A DNA stretch of 64,000 nucleotides from positions 1 to 64,000 of the forward strand of contig PNKV01000002.1 of the NCBI GenBank assembly GCA_013822685.1, read 5' to 3'. The stretch is from Leptothrix sp. (in: b-proteobacteria) (lineage in GTDB: Bacteria > Pseudomonadota > Gammaproteobacteria > Burkholderiales > Burkholderiaceae_C). Below, piece after piece: positions 40,383-50,208 of this stretch. The notes under the pieces were generated by a model. It was not told the origin of the DNA. It searched no databases and worked only from the letters and a program-made list of their open reading frames with translations. Position 1 is the stretch's first letter; each line of letters begins with the position of its first letter. The position numbers and the translations under genes are program-made.

Positions 40383-43001
40383 ATGGCGATCAATTCAGCG
40401 GTCTCGTCGGTGCCGGCCTGGCGCTGGGCCCTCAAGCAGACCTGGCGCGACATGCGCTCGGGCAGCCTCAGGCTGTTGCTGGTGGCGGTTGTGTTGGCCG
40501 TGACAGCCTTGTCGGCCGTGGGTTTTTTCGCCGACCGCATTGAGCAAGGCCTGGTGCGCGACGCTGCCCAATTGCTGGCCGCTGACGCGCTGGTGGTGGC
40601 CGACCAACCGATGCCGGCGGCGCTGTCGGCCCAAGCGCAAAAGCTAGGCTTGAGGCAAGCCAACACCGCAGCCTTTCCCAGCATGGCCCGTGCGCCGGAC
40701 GAGCGCGGTGGCGATAGCAAGCTCGTGGCCTTGAAGGCCGTCAGCGAGTCTTACCCCTTGCGTGGCCAGATCACCTTGGGTCGCTTGCTGGCCGATGGCT
40801 CGGTGGAGCCCGCAGGCAAAGCCCCTGTGGGCGGCCCTCCAGCCGGCCAGGCCTGGGTGGACGCCTCCTTGCTGCCCGTGCTGAACCTGCGGGTGGGGGA
40901 CCGGCTCTGGTTGGGCGATGTGTCTTTCCTCATCGCATCGGTCATTGCCATCGAGCCTGACCGGGGCGCTGGCTTCATGAGCTTTTCACCGCGCGTGATG
41001 ATCCGCCAATCCGACCTGGCCGCCACGCAGTTGGTGCAGCCCGCCAGCCGGGTCACTTACCGACTGTTGGTCGCTGGCCCTGCGCGTGCGGGCGACGCCG
41101 GCGCAGCGCCCAACGCGGGCAAGCAGGGCACGAACGCTGCCTTCACCAAGGCGATTCAAACCTTCGTGGCAACGGCCGAGGAGCAATCCAAAACCACACG
41201 CGGTTTGCGCGTTGAGACGCTGGAGCAGGGGCGCCCCGAAATGCGCGCCACCCTTGACCGGGCGGGTCTGTTCCTGCGCCTGGTGGCGCTGCTGGCAGCT
41301 TTGCTGTCTGCCGTGGCGGTGGCCCTGGTCTCTCGCGACTTTGCCCAGCGCCGCCTGGACGATTGCGCCATGCTGCGCGTGCTGGGCGTGCCGCAGAACC
41401 AGATGGCGCTGACTTACGGGCTGCAGTTCCTGATCGTGGGGCTGGTGGCCAGCGGCTTGGGTCTGGCCTTGGGCTGGGGCTTTCACCAGGTGTTCGTGGC
41501 CCTGCTGTCCGAGCTGGTGCCGGTGGCCTTGCCCGCGCCCAGCATCTGGCCTGTGGTGCTGGGGCTGGGCGTGGGTGTAGTGCTCACCTTGGGCTTTGGG
41601 CTGCCCCCGGTGCTGCAGTTGGCCCGCGTGCCGCCACTGCGTGTGCTGCGCCGCGATGTCGGCGAGCTCAAGGGGGCGTCGATGTTGGCCGTGGGCTTGG
41701 GTGGGGTGGCGTTGCTGGCCTTGTTGATGATGGTGGCGCGTGACGTCAAGCTGGGCGCGATCGCCCTGGGCGGTGTCGCCGTGGCCGTGCTCGCTTTCGC
41801 GGCCCTCGGCGCCCTGGCGGTGTTCGTCCTTCAGCGCGTGCTGAACAAGCTCAGCGGCGTGGCTCCCCCTTGGCTGGTGCTGGCCACCCGGCAACTCACC
41901 GCCCAACCCGGCCAGACAGTGGTGCAGGTCTGCGCTTTGTCCATCGGCTTGCTGGCCTTGGTGCTGCTGGTGTTGCTGCGCACCGACCTGATCGCCAGCT
42001 GGCGGGCGGCCACGCCCGTTGACTCGCCCAATCGCTTTGTCATCAACATCCAGCCCGACCAGACCGAAGCTTTCAAGGCGCAGCTGCAGAAAGCTGGCGT
42101 CAAGCAATTCGATTGGTATCCCATGATCCGCGGCCGCCTGGTGGCCATCAACGGGAAGACCGTCAAGCCTGAAGACTACGCCGACGACCGGGCCCAGCGC
42201 CTGGCCGATCGGGAGTTCAACCTCAGCTACGCGGCCCAACAGCCCGCCTACAACCCGGTGGTGGCTGGCCGCTACCTGCCAAACGAAAAAGGCGCCTTGA
42301 GCGTTGAAGCAGGCCTGGCCAAAACCCTGGGGCTGAACCTGAACGATCAACTCACCTTTGACATCGGCGGCGTTCAGCATCAGGCCCGCATCACCAGCCT
42401 GCGCAAAGTGGACTGGGCTTCCATGCGCGTCAATTTCTTCGTGATGGCGCCCATGGCCGCGATGCCCGAGTGGCCCGCCACCTTCATCACCTCGTTCCGG
42501 GCGCCGCCGGATGGCAAGCTGGACCGCGTCCTGGTGCAGTCCTTCCCCAACGTCACTGTGGTGGACGTGTCGGCCACGCTGGCGCAAATCAACCGGATCA
42601 TGGACCAGGTCATCGCGGCGGTGGAATTCCTGTTCGCCTTCACTTTGGCGGCAGGCTTGATCGTACTGATGGCCGGCCTGCTGACCTCGCGTGAGCGCCG
42701 CGCTAAGGACTGGGCCGTGCTCAAGGCTTTGGGAGCCTCTCAGCACATGCTGGCCAAGGTGCAGCGTGTGGAGCTCTTGGGCGTGGGTGCGCTGGCAGGG
42801 GCGTTGGCCTCCAGCGCGGCGCTATGCGTCGGCTGGGCTTTGGCCCGCTGGGTGTTTGAATTTGATTGGAGCGCTCCGCTGTGGTGGCCCGTGATGGGCG
42901 CAGCGGTGGGGGCCGTGTTGGCCGCACTGGCAGGCTGGTGGAGCCTGCGCGGGGTGCTGGAGCAACCCGTCGTCAATACCTTGCGACGGGCAGCCCAGTG
43001 A
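40383..43001 (+). CDS. FtsX-like ABC transporter permease (YbbP-like)
   Basis: The 872-residue membrane protein has the architecture of large FtsX-like permeases: an N-terminal helix (LRLLLVAVVLAVTALSAVGFF), a first MacB-like periplasmic domain, a central bundle of helices around residues 300-560, a second periplasmic domain, and three C-terminal helices with DWAVLKALGAS. YbbP works with the ATPase YbbA and has been linked to lipid or hydrophobic substrate handling, but no ATPase gene is adjacent here. It overlaps nothing and ends 6 bases from the cheW stop. Confidence 0.85.
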   Translation: MAINSAVSSVPAWRWALKQTWRDMRSGSLRLLLVAVVLAVTALSAVGFFADRIEQGLVRDAAQLLAADALVVADQPMPAALSAQAQKLGLRQANTAAFPSMARAPDERGGDSKLVALKAVSESYPLRGQITLGRLLADGSVEPAGKAPVGGPPAGQAWVDASLLPVLNLRVGDRLWLGDVSFLIASVIAIEPDRGAGFMSFSPRVMIRQSDLAATQLVQPASRVTYRLLVAGPARAGDAGAAPNAGKQGTNAAFTKAIQTFVATAEEQSKTTRGLRVETLEQGRPEMRATLDRAGLFLRLVALLAALLSAVAVALVSRDFAQRRLDDCAMLRVLGVPQNQMALTYGLQFLIVGLVASGLGLALGWGFHQVFVALLSELVPVALPAPSIWPVVLGLGVGVVLTLGFGLPPVLQLARVPPLRVLRRDVGELKGASMLAVGLGGVALLALLMMVARDVKLGAIALGGVAVAVLAFAALGALAVFVLQRVLNKLSGVAPPWLVLATRQLTAQPGQTVVQVCALSIGLLALVLLVLLRTDLIASWRAATPVDSPNRFVINIQPDQTEAFKAQLQKAGVKQFDWYPMIRGRLVAINGKTVKPEDYADDRAQRLADREFNLSYAAQQPAYNPVVAGRYLPNEKGALSVEAGLAKTLGLNLNDQLTFDIGGVQHQARITSLRKVDWASMRVNFFVMAPMAAMPEWPATFITSFRAPPDGKLDRVLVQSFPNVTVVDVSATLAQINRIMDQVIAAVEFLFAFTLAAGLIVLMAGLLTSRERRAKDWAVLKALGASQHMLAKVQRVELLGVGALAGALASSAALCVGWALARWVFEFDWSAPLWWPVMGAAVGAVLAALAGWWSLRGVLEQPVVNTLRRAAQ

Positions 43002-43007
43002 ACGGCA

Positions 43008-43586
43008 TCAGGGCGTCAGGTTGCTGATCAGGCCCATCTCGGAGCTGCTCATCAGCGACTCGATGTCCATCAAGATCAGCAAGCGCTCGTTGATGTTGGC
43101 AATGCCGGTGATGTAGGTCGTGTCCACCATCGAGGCGCTCATTTCGGGGGCGGGCTTGATCATCTGCTCGGCCAGCTGGATCACGTCGCTGACGGAATCC
43201 ACCACAGCGCCCACCACGCGGCCACGCACGTTCAGCACGATCACCACGGTGAAGTCGTTGATATCGCCTTCGCCCTGGGCGTTCACGCAGTTGAACTTCA
43301 CGCGCAGGTCGACGATGGGCACGATCACGCCACGCAGGTTCACCACGCCTTTGAGGTAAGACGGGGCGTTGGCAATCTTGGTGGGCGGCTCGTAAGAGCG
43401 GATCTCTTGAACCTTCAGGATGTCGATGCCGTATTCCTCGGTGCCCAGGCGGAACGTGAGGAATTCACGGCCAGATACCGCATGCTGAATTTGACGGGCT
43501 GGATTGCCCCGGCTGGACAAACTGCCGGGCGCGCCGGGCCGTACCGCGGATGCTGGCTTGGGGGCGGCTACTTGAAGGGCTTCCAT
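43008..43586 (-). CDS. Chemotaxis coupling protein CheW
   Basis: The 192-residue protein has a 45-residue Pro/Ala-rich N-terminal extension and a CheW domain starting at [16 protein letters not shown]. The receptor/kinase-binding segments [15 protein letters not shown] and DSVSDVIQL are clear. CheW links methyl-accepting receptors to CheA. No other che or fla gene is in the window. The ATG at 43586 has GAGGACGTGT upstream; the longer ORF overlaps the recQ-like gene. Confidence 0.9.
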   Translation of the reverse strand: MEALQVAAPKPASAVRPGAPGSLSSRGNPARQIQHAVSGREFLTFRLGTEEYGIDILKVQEIRSYEPPTKIANAPSYLKGVVNLRGVIVPIVDLRVKFNCVNAQGEGDINDFTVVIVLNVRGRVVGAVVDSVSDVIQLAEQMIKPAPEMSASMVDTTYITGIANINERLLILMDIESLMSSSEMGLISNLTP

Positions 43587-43686
43587 ACACGTCCTCGAAT
43601 CGATAAAAATGGTCTCCCAGGGATGTCGGTTGTTGGCCGGGAAACTTGAGGCCGGTCGTGGGCCTGCCAGTTGCTCATGCAGTTTG

Positions 43687-45429
43687 ATGAGTTCCCAAAT
43701 CAACGAGATCGACCACGCCCTGAACGACCCTGGCGGCGAAGCCTGGCAACCACGCTTGCGTCGCATGATGAAAAAAACCTTCGGCATCCAGGCCCTCAGA
43801 GAGGGGCAGGATGCCGTGATCCAACGGGTCATGCTCGGGCAGCCCACCCTGGCCGTCATGCCTACCGGCGCAGGCAAATCCCTTTGTTATCAGCTTCCGG
43901 CCTTGCTGCTGCCTGGCCGCACCGTGGTGGTCTCACCCTTGATCGCCTTGATGAAGGACCAGTGTGACGCCTTGCAGGCCATGGGGGTGCACGCCGTGCA
44001 ATTGCACAGTGCCATGACCGCGCCCGAGGTGGCCGAGGCCGAGGCTGCCGTGGAGTCCGGCGAAGCCCGCATCGTGTTCACCACCCCCGAAAGGTTGGCG
44101 GCGCCGGAGTTCCTGGCCTTGTTGAAGTGCCGCCCTACCAGTCTGCTGGTGGTGGACGAGGCGCACTGCGTTTCTCAATGGGGCCACGATTTCCGTCCCG
44201 CCTTTTTAGAGATATCGGCCGCCCGTTCGTCGCTGGGCCAACCCACTCTGCTTGCGCTCACGGCCACCGCCACGCCAGACGTCATCGAAGACATCGCGCG
44301 GCAACTCGACGCCTCGGGATTGGGCGTGGTCAACACTGGCATCTACCGCGCAAATCTGCACTACGAGGTCAAGCAAGTCGTGAGCGAGGCAGAAAAAATG
44401 ACAGCCGCCTTGTCATTCTTGCAATCGACCGCAGGGTCGGGCGTGGTCTACGGGGCCACCGTCAAGGCCGTGGAGCAGGTGCACCAGACTTTGAAAGACG
44501 CAGGCGAATCGGTCACCCTGTACCACGGCCGCCTCCCCAAGGCCGAGCGCCACGCCAACCAGGAAGCCTTCATGCGCAACGAAGCGCGGGTGATGGTGGC
44601 CACCAACGCCTTTGGCCTGGGCATCGACAAACCCGACACGCGTTTCGTTTTGCACTACCAGATGCCTTCGGGCCTGGACGCCTATTACCAGGAGTCGGGC
44701 AGGGCGGGGCGCGACGGCCAAGCCGCCACTTGTTGCTTGCTTTACCTTCACCAGGACCGGGCCGTGCAGCGTTTTTTCATGGCGGGGCGCTACCCCGATC
44801 TGCAGGACATCGACGCCTTGTACCGCGCCTTGATCGAAGACCCGCCAGCAGGCCAACGCTGGACACTGGCGCTGCTGCAGCAAACCTTGAAGCGCCCGGC
44901 CAACAAACTGCAAGTGGCCTTGCGGCTGCTTCGCCACCAGAAGATCGTGGTGCAAAACCGCATGGGCGAATTGCGTTTGCTGCGCCGCGGCTTGAGCGAT
45001 ACCGCCATGGACCAGTTGCTGGAGGCCTACCGCGGCAAACGTGAGCATGACAAGGCCTTGCTCGAGAAAATGGTGTTCTATGGGCAGACCGGCCTTTGCC
45101 GTTGGAAAGTCCTTCAAGAGCACTTTGGCGAAGGCGCAGACTTTGAGCGTTGCGAAACCTGCGACAACTGTCTTCGCCTGAGCGCCTTGCAGCGCCAACA
45201 AGAAGCGGCACCCATTGAAGAGGCGCCAACGGCTGCCAAGCCCGCGTCCCCGCATGCGGCCTTTGCTGAGAACGATCTGGTGCGCGTGGCCCGCTATGGC
45301 CAAGGCACCGTCACCGCCGCCGATGCCGAAACCGTCACGGTGGCGTTCCCCTCCGGGGACACCCGCTGCTTCGTGGCCACCTGTGTGCAACCCGCCAAAT
45401 CGCGACGAAGGAGCGCGTCTCCAGCATGA
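43687..45429 (+). CDS. RecQ-family ATP-dependent DNA helicase
   Basis: The 580-residue helicase has all RecQ motifs: Q-motif/0 [10 protein letters not shown], Walker [44 protein letters not shown], and motif [16 protein letters not shown] RecQ zinc-binding region follows ([25 protein letters not shown]). There is no HRDC domain. Instead the C-terminus carries a small [20 protein letters not shown] domain like those at the end of UvrD/RecQ-related proteins, perhaps for protein or DNA contacts. The stop overlaps the DUF72 gene. Confidence 0.92.
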   Translation: MSSQINEIDHALNDPGGEAWQPRLRRMMKKTFGIQALREGQDAVIQRVMLGQPTLAVMPTGAGKSLCYQLPALLLPGRTVVVSPLIALMKDQCDALQAMGVHAVQLHSAMTAPEVAEAEAAVESGEARIVFTTPERLAAPEFLALLKCRPTSLLVVDEAHCVSQWGHDFRPAFLEISAARSSLGQPTLLALTATATPDVIEDIARQLDASGLGVVNTGIYRANLHYEVKQVVSEAEKMTAALSFLQSTAGSGVVYGATVKAVEQVHQTLKDAGESVTLYHGRLPKAERHANQEAFMRNEARVMVATNAFGLGIDKPDTRFVLHYQMPSGLDAYYQESGRAGRDGQAATCCLLYLHQDRAVQRFFMAGRYPDLQDIDALYRALIEDPPAGQRWTLALLQQTLKRPANKLQVALRLLRHQKIVVQNRMGELRLLRRGLSDTAMDQLLEAYRGKREHDKALLEKMVFYGQTGLCRWKVLQEHFGEGADFERCETCDNCLRLSALQRQQEAAPIEEAPTAAKPASPHAAFAENDLVRVARYGQGTVTAADAETVTVAFPSGDTRCFVATCVQPAKSRRRSASPA

Positions 45430-46364
45430 ATGTCAAACCGTCTCCCCACAGCATCATCCGCATCGGCATTTCTGGCTGGCGCTACGAGCCCTGGCGTGGC
45501 GTGTTCTATCCCAAGAAGCTGGTGCAGCGCCGCGAGTTGGAATACGCCTCGCGCGCCTTGCCGAGCATTGAAATCAACGGCACTTTCTACGCCATGCAAA
45601 AGCCCGACAGCTTTGCGCAATGGTTTGAGCAAACGCCCGATGATTTTGTCTTCAGCGTCAAGGCACCCCGCTACATCACCCACATCCGCCGATTGCAGGA
45701 TGTGCACCAACCCCTGGCCAATTTTTTTGCCTCAGGCGTGCTGCGCTTGCGCCAAAAGCTGGGGCCGGTGCTGTGGCAGTTTCCGCCAAGCTTTCACTTC
45801 AATGCCGATCTGATGGAAACCTTCTTGAGCGACCTGCCGCATGACACAGAAGCCGCCCAGAAGCTGGCCAAACAGCGCGATGTCTTCATGGCCAAGCGCG
45901 AGAGCCTCGAGATCGACGCCAACCGGCCTGTCCGGCACGCCGTCGAGATCCGCCATGAGAGTTTCGCAGACCCCGCTTTCATCAAGATGCTGCGCCGCCA
46001 CCGCGTGGCTTTGGTCGTGGCGGACACGGCGGGCAAATGGCCATATCTGGAAGATGTGACCGCCGACTTCATGTACCTGCGCCTGCATGGGGATGAGGAG
46101 TTGTACGCCAGCGGGTACACCGACAAGGCTTTGGACCGCTGGGCCACCCGCATCGCGGCCTGGTCAAATGGCGAGCAGCCCAAGGATGCCCACCTTGTTG
46201 ATCCAGGGCATGCGCCGGCCAAGCGTGCGCATCGTGACATTCACTGCTATTTCGACAATGACATCAAGGTCAGGGCCCCTTTTGACGCGGCCTCCTTGAT
46301 GGGCAAGCTGGGTTTGCCAAGCTTCTGCCCCCCCGAACAAGGGGTCCTAATGAACGCTTCCTAA
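45426..46364 (+). CDS. DUF72-family protein
   Basis: The 312-residue protein has the DUF72 TIM-barrel-like signature IRIGISGWRYEPWRGVFYPKK, the EINGTFYAMQKPDSFAQW and FVFSVKAPRYITHIRRL segments, and ends without a domain extension. Its biochemical function is unknown. ATGA overlap with the recQ-like gene makes translational coupling likely. It is followed by 89 bases before the PEP-CTERM gene. Confidence 0.9.
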   Translation: MNVKPSPHSIIRIGISGWRYEPWRGVFYPKKLVQRRELEYASRALPSIEINGTFYAMQKPDSFAQWFEQTPDDFVFSVKAPRYITHIRRLQDVHQPLANFFASGVLRLRQKLGPVLWQFPPSFHFNADLMETFLSDLPHDTEAAQKLAKQRDVFMAKRESLEIDANRPVRHAVEIRHESFADPAFIKMLRRHRVALVVADTAGKWPYLEDVTADFMYLRLHGDEELYASGYTDKALDRWATRIAAWSNGEQPKDAHLVDPGHAPAKRAHRDIHCYFDNDIKVRAPFDAASLMGKLGLPSFCPPEQGVLMNAS

Positions 46365-46453
46365 CACATCGTTCAACGGGTTTCGTATAGATTAAAGGCA
46401 AGGTGTCTTGTACACACATCAATTTCTCCAATCATCAATCCCAGAGGACAGCA

Positions 46454-47032
46454 ATGAACATCAAGCAAGCAGCCCGCGCCGCGCTCGTGGCGGCATCGGT
46501 TTCACTGGTGGCCATGGGCAGCCAGGCCGCCACCTACACGTTTGGCACCCTGTTGTCTGGCAGTGGCCCTCAAGATCTCAATCTGGCCACCCTGACCGTG
46601 ACCGAAAGCGGCAACGACCTCAATTTCTCGCTGTCCGCCGCCGGCCTTGACCTGCTGGGCGCCAATTCATTCCTGGGCGCCATTGCGGTCGATGGCTTGA
46701 AGACGGGTTCGATCTCGTCCGTCATGGGTGATTCGCCAGTGGCCCTGGCCAATGGTGGCGGTCCTGGCGGCGTGTTTGACTTCCGTTTTGACCTGACTGG
46801 GCCCAAGCAAGCCCGCTTGCTCGACAACGAGTCGGTGAGCTGGACCTGGGTCGGCGCCAACCAAAGCCTCGATACCTTGAGCTTTGCGGTGCACATCCAA
46901 GGCGTGAGCATCCCCGGTGCTGACACCTCGCTGTGGTACAGCCCGTCGGCCGTGCCGGAACCCGAGTCCTACGCCTTGCTGGCAGCAGGCCTGGGCGTGG
47001 TCGGCATCGCACTGAGGCGCCGCCGCCGCTGA
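46454..47032 (+). CDS. PEP-CTERM sorting-domain protein
   Basis: The 192-residue exported protein has a signal peptide (MNIKQAARAALVAASVSLVAMG, cleavage near SQAATYTFG), a beta-rich middle and a C-terminal PEP-CTERM anchor: VPEPESYALLAAGLGVVGIALRRRRR. Exosortase recognises this anchor, in bacteria that also make exopolysaccharide. No exosortase gene is in the window. AGAGGACAGC gives the ribosome-binding site, and the strong terminator at 47061 follows. Confidence 0.93.
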   Translation: MNIKQAARAALVAASVSLVAMGSQAATYTFGTLLSGSGPQDLNLATLTVTESGNDLNFSLSAAGLDLLGANSFLGAIAVDGLKTGSISSVMGDSPVALANGGGPGGVFDFRFDLTGPKQARLLDNESVSWTWVGANQSLDTLSFAVHIQGVSIPGADTSLWYSPSAVPEPESYALLAAGLGVVGIALRRRRR

Positions 47033-47060
47033 TCAACCCGGTCAGTCGGGCATTGATCTG

Positions 47061-47104
47061 GCGATTTCAAGAGGCTTAAGCAGCCTTTTGAAATCGCTTT
47101 TTTT
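47061..47104 (+). terminator. Rho-independent terminator after PEP-CTERM gene
   Basis: GCGATTTCAAGAGGCT pairs with AGCCTTTTGAAATCGC (one G-T wobble), a 16-base stem around a TAAGC loop, followed by seven T. The stem is also symmetrical enough to act on ychF transcripts from the other strand, although the T run favours the plus strand. Confidence 0.93.
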
Positions 47105-47107
47105 CGT

Positions 47108-48199
47108 TCAGACGTTGAACAAGAAATTCAACACGTCACCGTCCTTGACGACGTACTCCTTGCCTTCCGCGCGCATCTTGCCCGCGTCCTTCGCGCCTTG
47201 TTCACCCTTGAAGGCGATGAAGTCGTCAAAGGCGATGGTCTGGGCGCGGATGAACCCACGCTCAAAGTCCGTGTGGATCACGCCGGCCGCCTGAGGCGCC
47301 GTGTCGCCAATGTGGATGGTCCAGGCGCGCACTTCCTTCACGCCCGCTGTGAAATACGTCTGCAGGCCCAGCAGCTTGAAAGCCGCGCGGATCAGGCGGT
47401 TCAGGCCCGGTTCATCCTGGCCCATTTCGGCCAGGAACATGGCGCGGTCTTCGTCGCTCATCTCTGACAGCTCGGCTTCGGTCTTGGCGCAGATGGCCAC
47501 CACGGGCGCGTTCTGCTTGGCGGCGTAGTCCTTCAGGCGATCCAGGAAGGGGTTGTTCTCGAAACCGCTTTCATCGACGTTGCCCACGAACATGGCCGGC
47601 TTGGCAGTGATCAGGCACAGCGGCTTGACCAGCACCAGTTCTTCCTTGCTGAAGTCGATCGAGCGCACGGGCTGGGCCTGGTCCAGCGCGGCTTGGCACT
47701 TCTCCAGCACCTTGACCAGGGCGGCGGCTTCCTTGTCGCCAGAGCGGGCGGTCTTGTTGTAGCGGTGCAGGCTCTTTTCAACGGTGCCCAGGTCGGCCAG
47801 GCACAGCTCGGTCTGGATGACCTCGATGTCGGAGATCGGGTCGACCTTGCCGGCCACGTGGATCACGTTCTCGTCTTCGAAGCAGCGCACCACGTTGATG
47901 ATGGCGTCGGTTTCGCGGATGTGCGAGAGGAACTTGTTGCCGAGGCCTTCGCCTTGCGAGGCGCCTGCCACCAGGCCGGCGATGTCGACGAACTCAACGA
48001 TGGCCGGTACGATGCGCTCAGGCTTGACGATCTCCGACAGGGCGCCCAGGCGCGGGTCGGGCAGTTCCACGATGCCCACATTGGGCTCGATGGTGCAGAA
48101 CGGGTAGTTCTCGGCGGCGATGCCGGCCTTGGTCAGCGCGTTGAAGAGGGTGGACTTGCCGACGTTTGGCAGACCCACGATGCCGCATTTGAGGCTCAT
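47108..48199 (-). CDS. ychF: Redox-regulated ATPase YchF
   Basis: The 363-residue OBG-family ATPase has [15 protein letters not shown] (G1) and [19 protein letters not shown] (G3), then a central coiled coil and a C-terminal TGS-like domain ending in [10 protein letters not shown]. YchF binds ATP more readily than GTP, associates with ribosomes, and affects oxidative-stress tolerance. The start at 48199 is preferred; the 12 codons upstream in the ORF track are not conserved. It is on the minus strand after the second sensor kinase. Confidence 0.95.
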   Translation of the reverse strand: MSLKCGIVGLPNVGKSTLFNALTKAGIAAENYPFCTIEPNVGIVELPDPRLGALSEIVKPERIVPAIVEFVDIAGLVAGASQGEGLGNKFLSHIRETDAIINVVRCFEDENVIHVAGKVDPISDIEVIQTELCLADLGTVEKSLHRYNKTARSGDKEAAALVKVLEKCQAALDQAQPVRSIDFSKEELVLVKPLCLITAKPAMFVGNVDESGFENNPFLDRLKDYAAKQNAPVVAICAKTEAELSEMSDEDRAMFLAEMGQDEPGLNRLIRAAFKLLGLQTYFTAGVKEVRAWTIHIGDTAPQAAGVIHTDFERGFIRAQTIAFDDFIAFKGEQGAKDAGKMRAEGKEYVVKDGDVLNFLFNV

Positions 48200-48262
48200 G
48201 GACGTTCCTGGACTGGAGGGTGGATAACCCCCCATTTTACCGGCGATCGCGCGTGTGCGGGC

Positions 48263-50140
48263 TCAGGCCGATTGAGTTGCCCAATATCCCACTTCTTCAA
48301 GCAGTTGTTGGCGGTCCACGGGCTTGGTCAGGACATGGTTCATGCCGGCATTCAGGCAGGCGCTGCGGTCTTCCGAGAAGGCGTTGGCGGTCAGGCCCAG
48401 CACCGGCACATCCAGCGAGGCAGTGCCGGCCTCGCCCTGGCGGACTCGGCGGGTCGCTTCCAGGCCGTCCATGCCGGGCATGCGCCAGTCCATCAGCACG
48501 ACATTGGGGGTGTGCTGGCGCAGGAACGCTAACGCGGCCGGCCCCGTGTCGGCGGTGAACACGGTGGCCCCCGCCGCACGCAGCACCTCGGTGGCCAGCA
48601 TGCTGTTGACGGGGTCGTCGTCCACCACCAGCACTTCGGTGCCTTTCAGGTCAGGGCTGCCCAGCACCCGGCGCACGGGCACGCGTGCGTCGTCCGCCAG
48701 CACCGGCAGCGGCAGATCGATGTCAATCCGGGTGCCTTGGCGCTCACGGCTGTTCACGTTGATGGTGCCGTGCATCAGGCCCACCAGCTCTTGGGTGATG
48801 GTCAGGCCCAGGCCCACACCGCCATTGGTGCGGGTGCTGTTGGTGTCTGCCTGAAAGAAGGCCTCGAACACGCGTGATTGCTCTGACGGCGACATGCCTT
48901 GCCCCGTGTCACTGACCGACAGCCGCACGCCCGCCACGCCATCCACAGCCTTGGTCGGGCTGGGGCCCATGCTGAGCGACACGTGCCCGCGGTCAGTGAA
49001 CTTGATCGCATTGGCCAGCAGGTTGATCAGCACCTGCGTGAGCCGCAGTTCGTCGCCCATGCGGCTCAAGGCCAGGCTGGGACTGACATGGCGGCGCAAT
49101 TCCAGGCCTTTGACGGTGGCCTGGGGCGACACCGCCGCCAGCGCCTTGTCTGCGATCGCCGACAGGTCCAGCGGTGCCAGCACAGGGTCCACCTTGCCGG
49201 ATTCGATGCGTGACAGCTCCAGCACCTGGTCGATCAGGGTCAGCAGGTGTTGACCACTGCTGTGGATGGTCTTGATCAGCAGCGCATCGCGTGGATCGCG
49301 GGCGCGCTCCGGGTGATCTGCCAGCAAATCGGCCGACACCAGCATGGCGTGCAGGGGCGTGCGCAGCTCATGGCTCATGACGGCCAAAAAGCGGCTCTTG
49401 GCCAACGAGGCCGTCTCTGCCGTGTCTTTGGCTTGTGCCAACTCGGAGGTGCGCTCTTGCACCCAGGCGTTCAGTGCATCGCGGGCGTCGGTGGGGCCGT
49501 GGGGATCACCCGCCACCACCAGGCTGACACCATGCTTGAGCCGCGTCACGCTGAGCAGGCTGACCAGAAAAGTGATCTGCATCAGCACGCCGTTGACCAC
49601 CAGCGACCGGACCACGCCAGACCAGACCTGGTCGGTCGCTCCAACCTCGAGCACCCAAGCGGGGATGGCCACCAATGCCAGCAGCGCGATGGACAAGCTG
49701 ACCGCCCAGCGCCATGGCCAAGTGATGTGCATCAGCAGGGCCACCACCGGCATCCACTGGAAATTGGTGGCGATCCAGTAAGGCGAGGCGGGTTGCTGGT
49801 TGAAGATCAGGACGCTGAGTGTGCCGATCACGAAATAAAGGCACACGCCCCCCACGACCACGCGCTGCGTGAGCATGAGCGACTGCGGGTTGCGGCGCAG
49901 CATGGCCCACATCCACAGCAGCAACAGGGCCAGCAGGGGTTGGGCCCAACGGTCGTGGGGGGTGCTGATGCCGGCGACCAATTCACTGCCCCAGACCAGC
50001 AGGCAGGCGACCGCAGCGATGAGGTAGAACCCCAGCGCGGTCTTTCTTTCGATCAGCGACAAAAACCGATCACGGCGCAGCTCGCCGGGCGGTTCAGGTC
50101 TTTTCATTTGATCCAATGCATGTCCCTGTTCATTGATCAT
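48263..50140 (-). CDS. Hybrid histidine kinase with membrane sensor
   Basis: The 625-residue protein has about six N-terminal transmembrane helices (residues 35-195) and no large periplasmic loop. A HisKA domain follows (VMSHELRTPLHAM, His near 257), then the ATPase domain with NLLANAIKFTDRG and GGVGLGLTITQELV, and a C-terminal receiver with VLMDWRMPGMDG (Asp near 551). There is no HPt domain and no response regulator next to it, so its pathway is not visible. A second ATG at 50107 is an alternative start. It diverges from the UbiH-like gene. Confidence 0.88.
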   Translation of the reverse strand: MINEQGHALDQMKRPEPPGELRRDRFLSLIERKTALGFYLIAAVACLLVWGSELVAGISTPHDRWAQPLLALLLLWMWAMLRRNPQSLMLTQRVVVGGVCLYFVIGTLSVLIFNQQPASPYWIATNFQWMPVVALLMHITWPWRWAVSLSIALLALVAIPAWVLEVGATDQVWSGVVRSLVVNGVLMQITFLVSLLSVTRLKHGVSLVVAGDPHGPTDARDALNAWVQERTSELAQAKDTAETASLAKSRFLAVMSHELRTPLHAMLVSADLLADHPERARDPRDALLIKTIHSSGQHLLTLIDQVLELSRIESGKVDPVLAPLDLSAIADKALAAVSPQATVKGLELRRHVSPSLALSRMGDELRLTQVLINLLANAIKFTDRGHVSLSMGPSPTKAVDGVAGVRLSVSDTGQGMSPSEQSRVFEAFFQADTNSTRTNGGVGLGLTITQELVGLMHGTINVNSRERQGTRIDIDLPLPVLADDARVPVRRVLGSPDLKGTEVLVVDDDPVNSMLATEVLRAAGATVFTADTGPAALAFLRQHTPNVVLMDWRMPGMDGLEATRRVRQGEAGTASLDVPVLGLTANAFSEDRSACLNAGMNHVLTKPVDRQQLLEEVGYWATQSA

Positions 50141-50208
50141 CGAATGTCACTTACCCGACACTTTATGGTGACTGGTCTTTCGGTCAGCGGATTACCTAGA
50201 ATCCCTAG

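Noticed and set aside
40986-42746. 586-residue minus-strand ORF opposite the FtsX-like permease
   Set aside because: His/Gln-rich shadow of membrane-protein codons.
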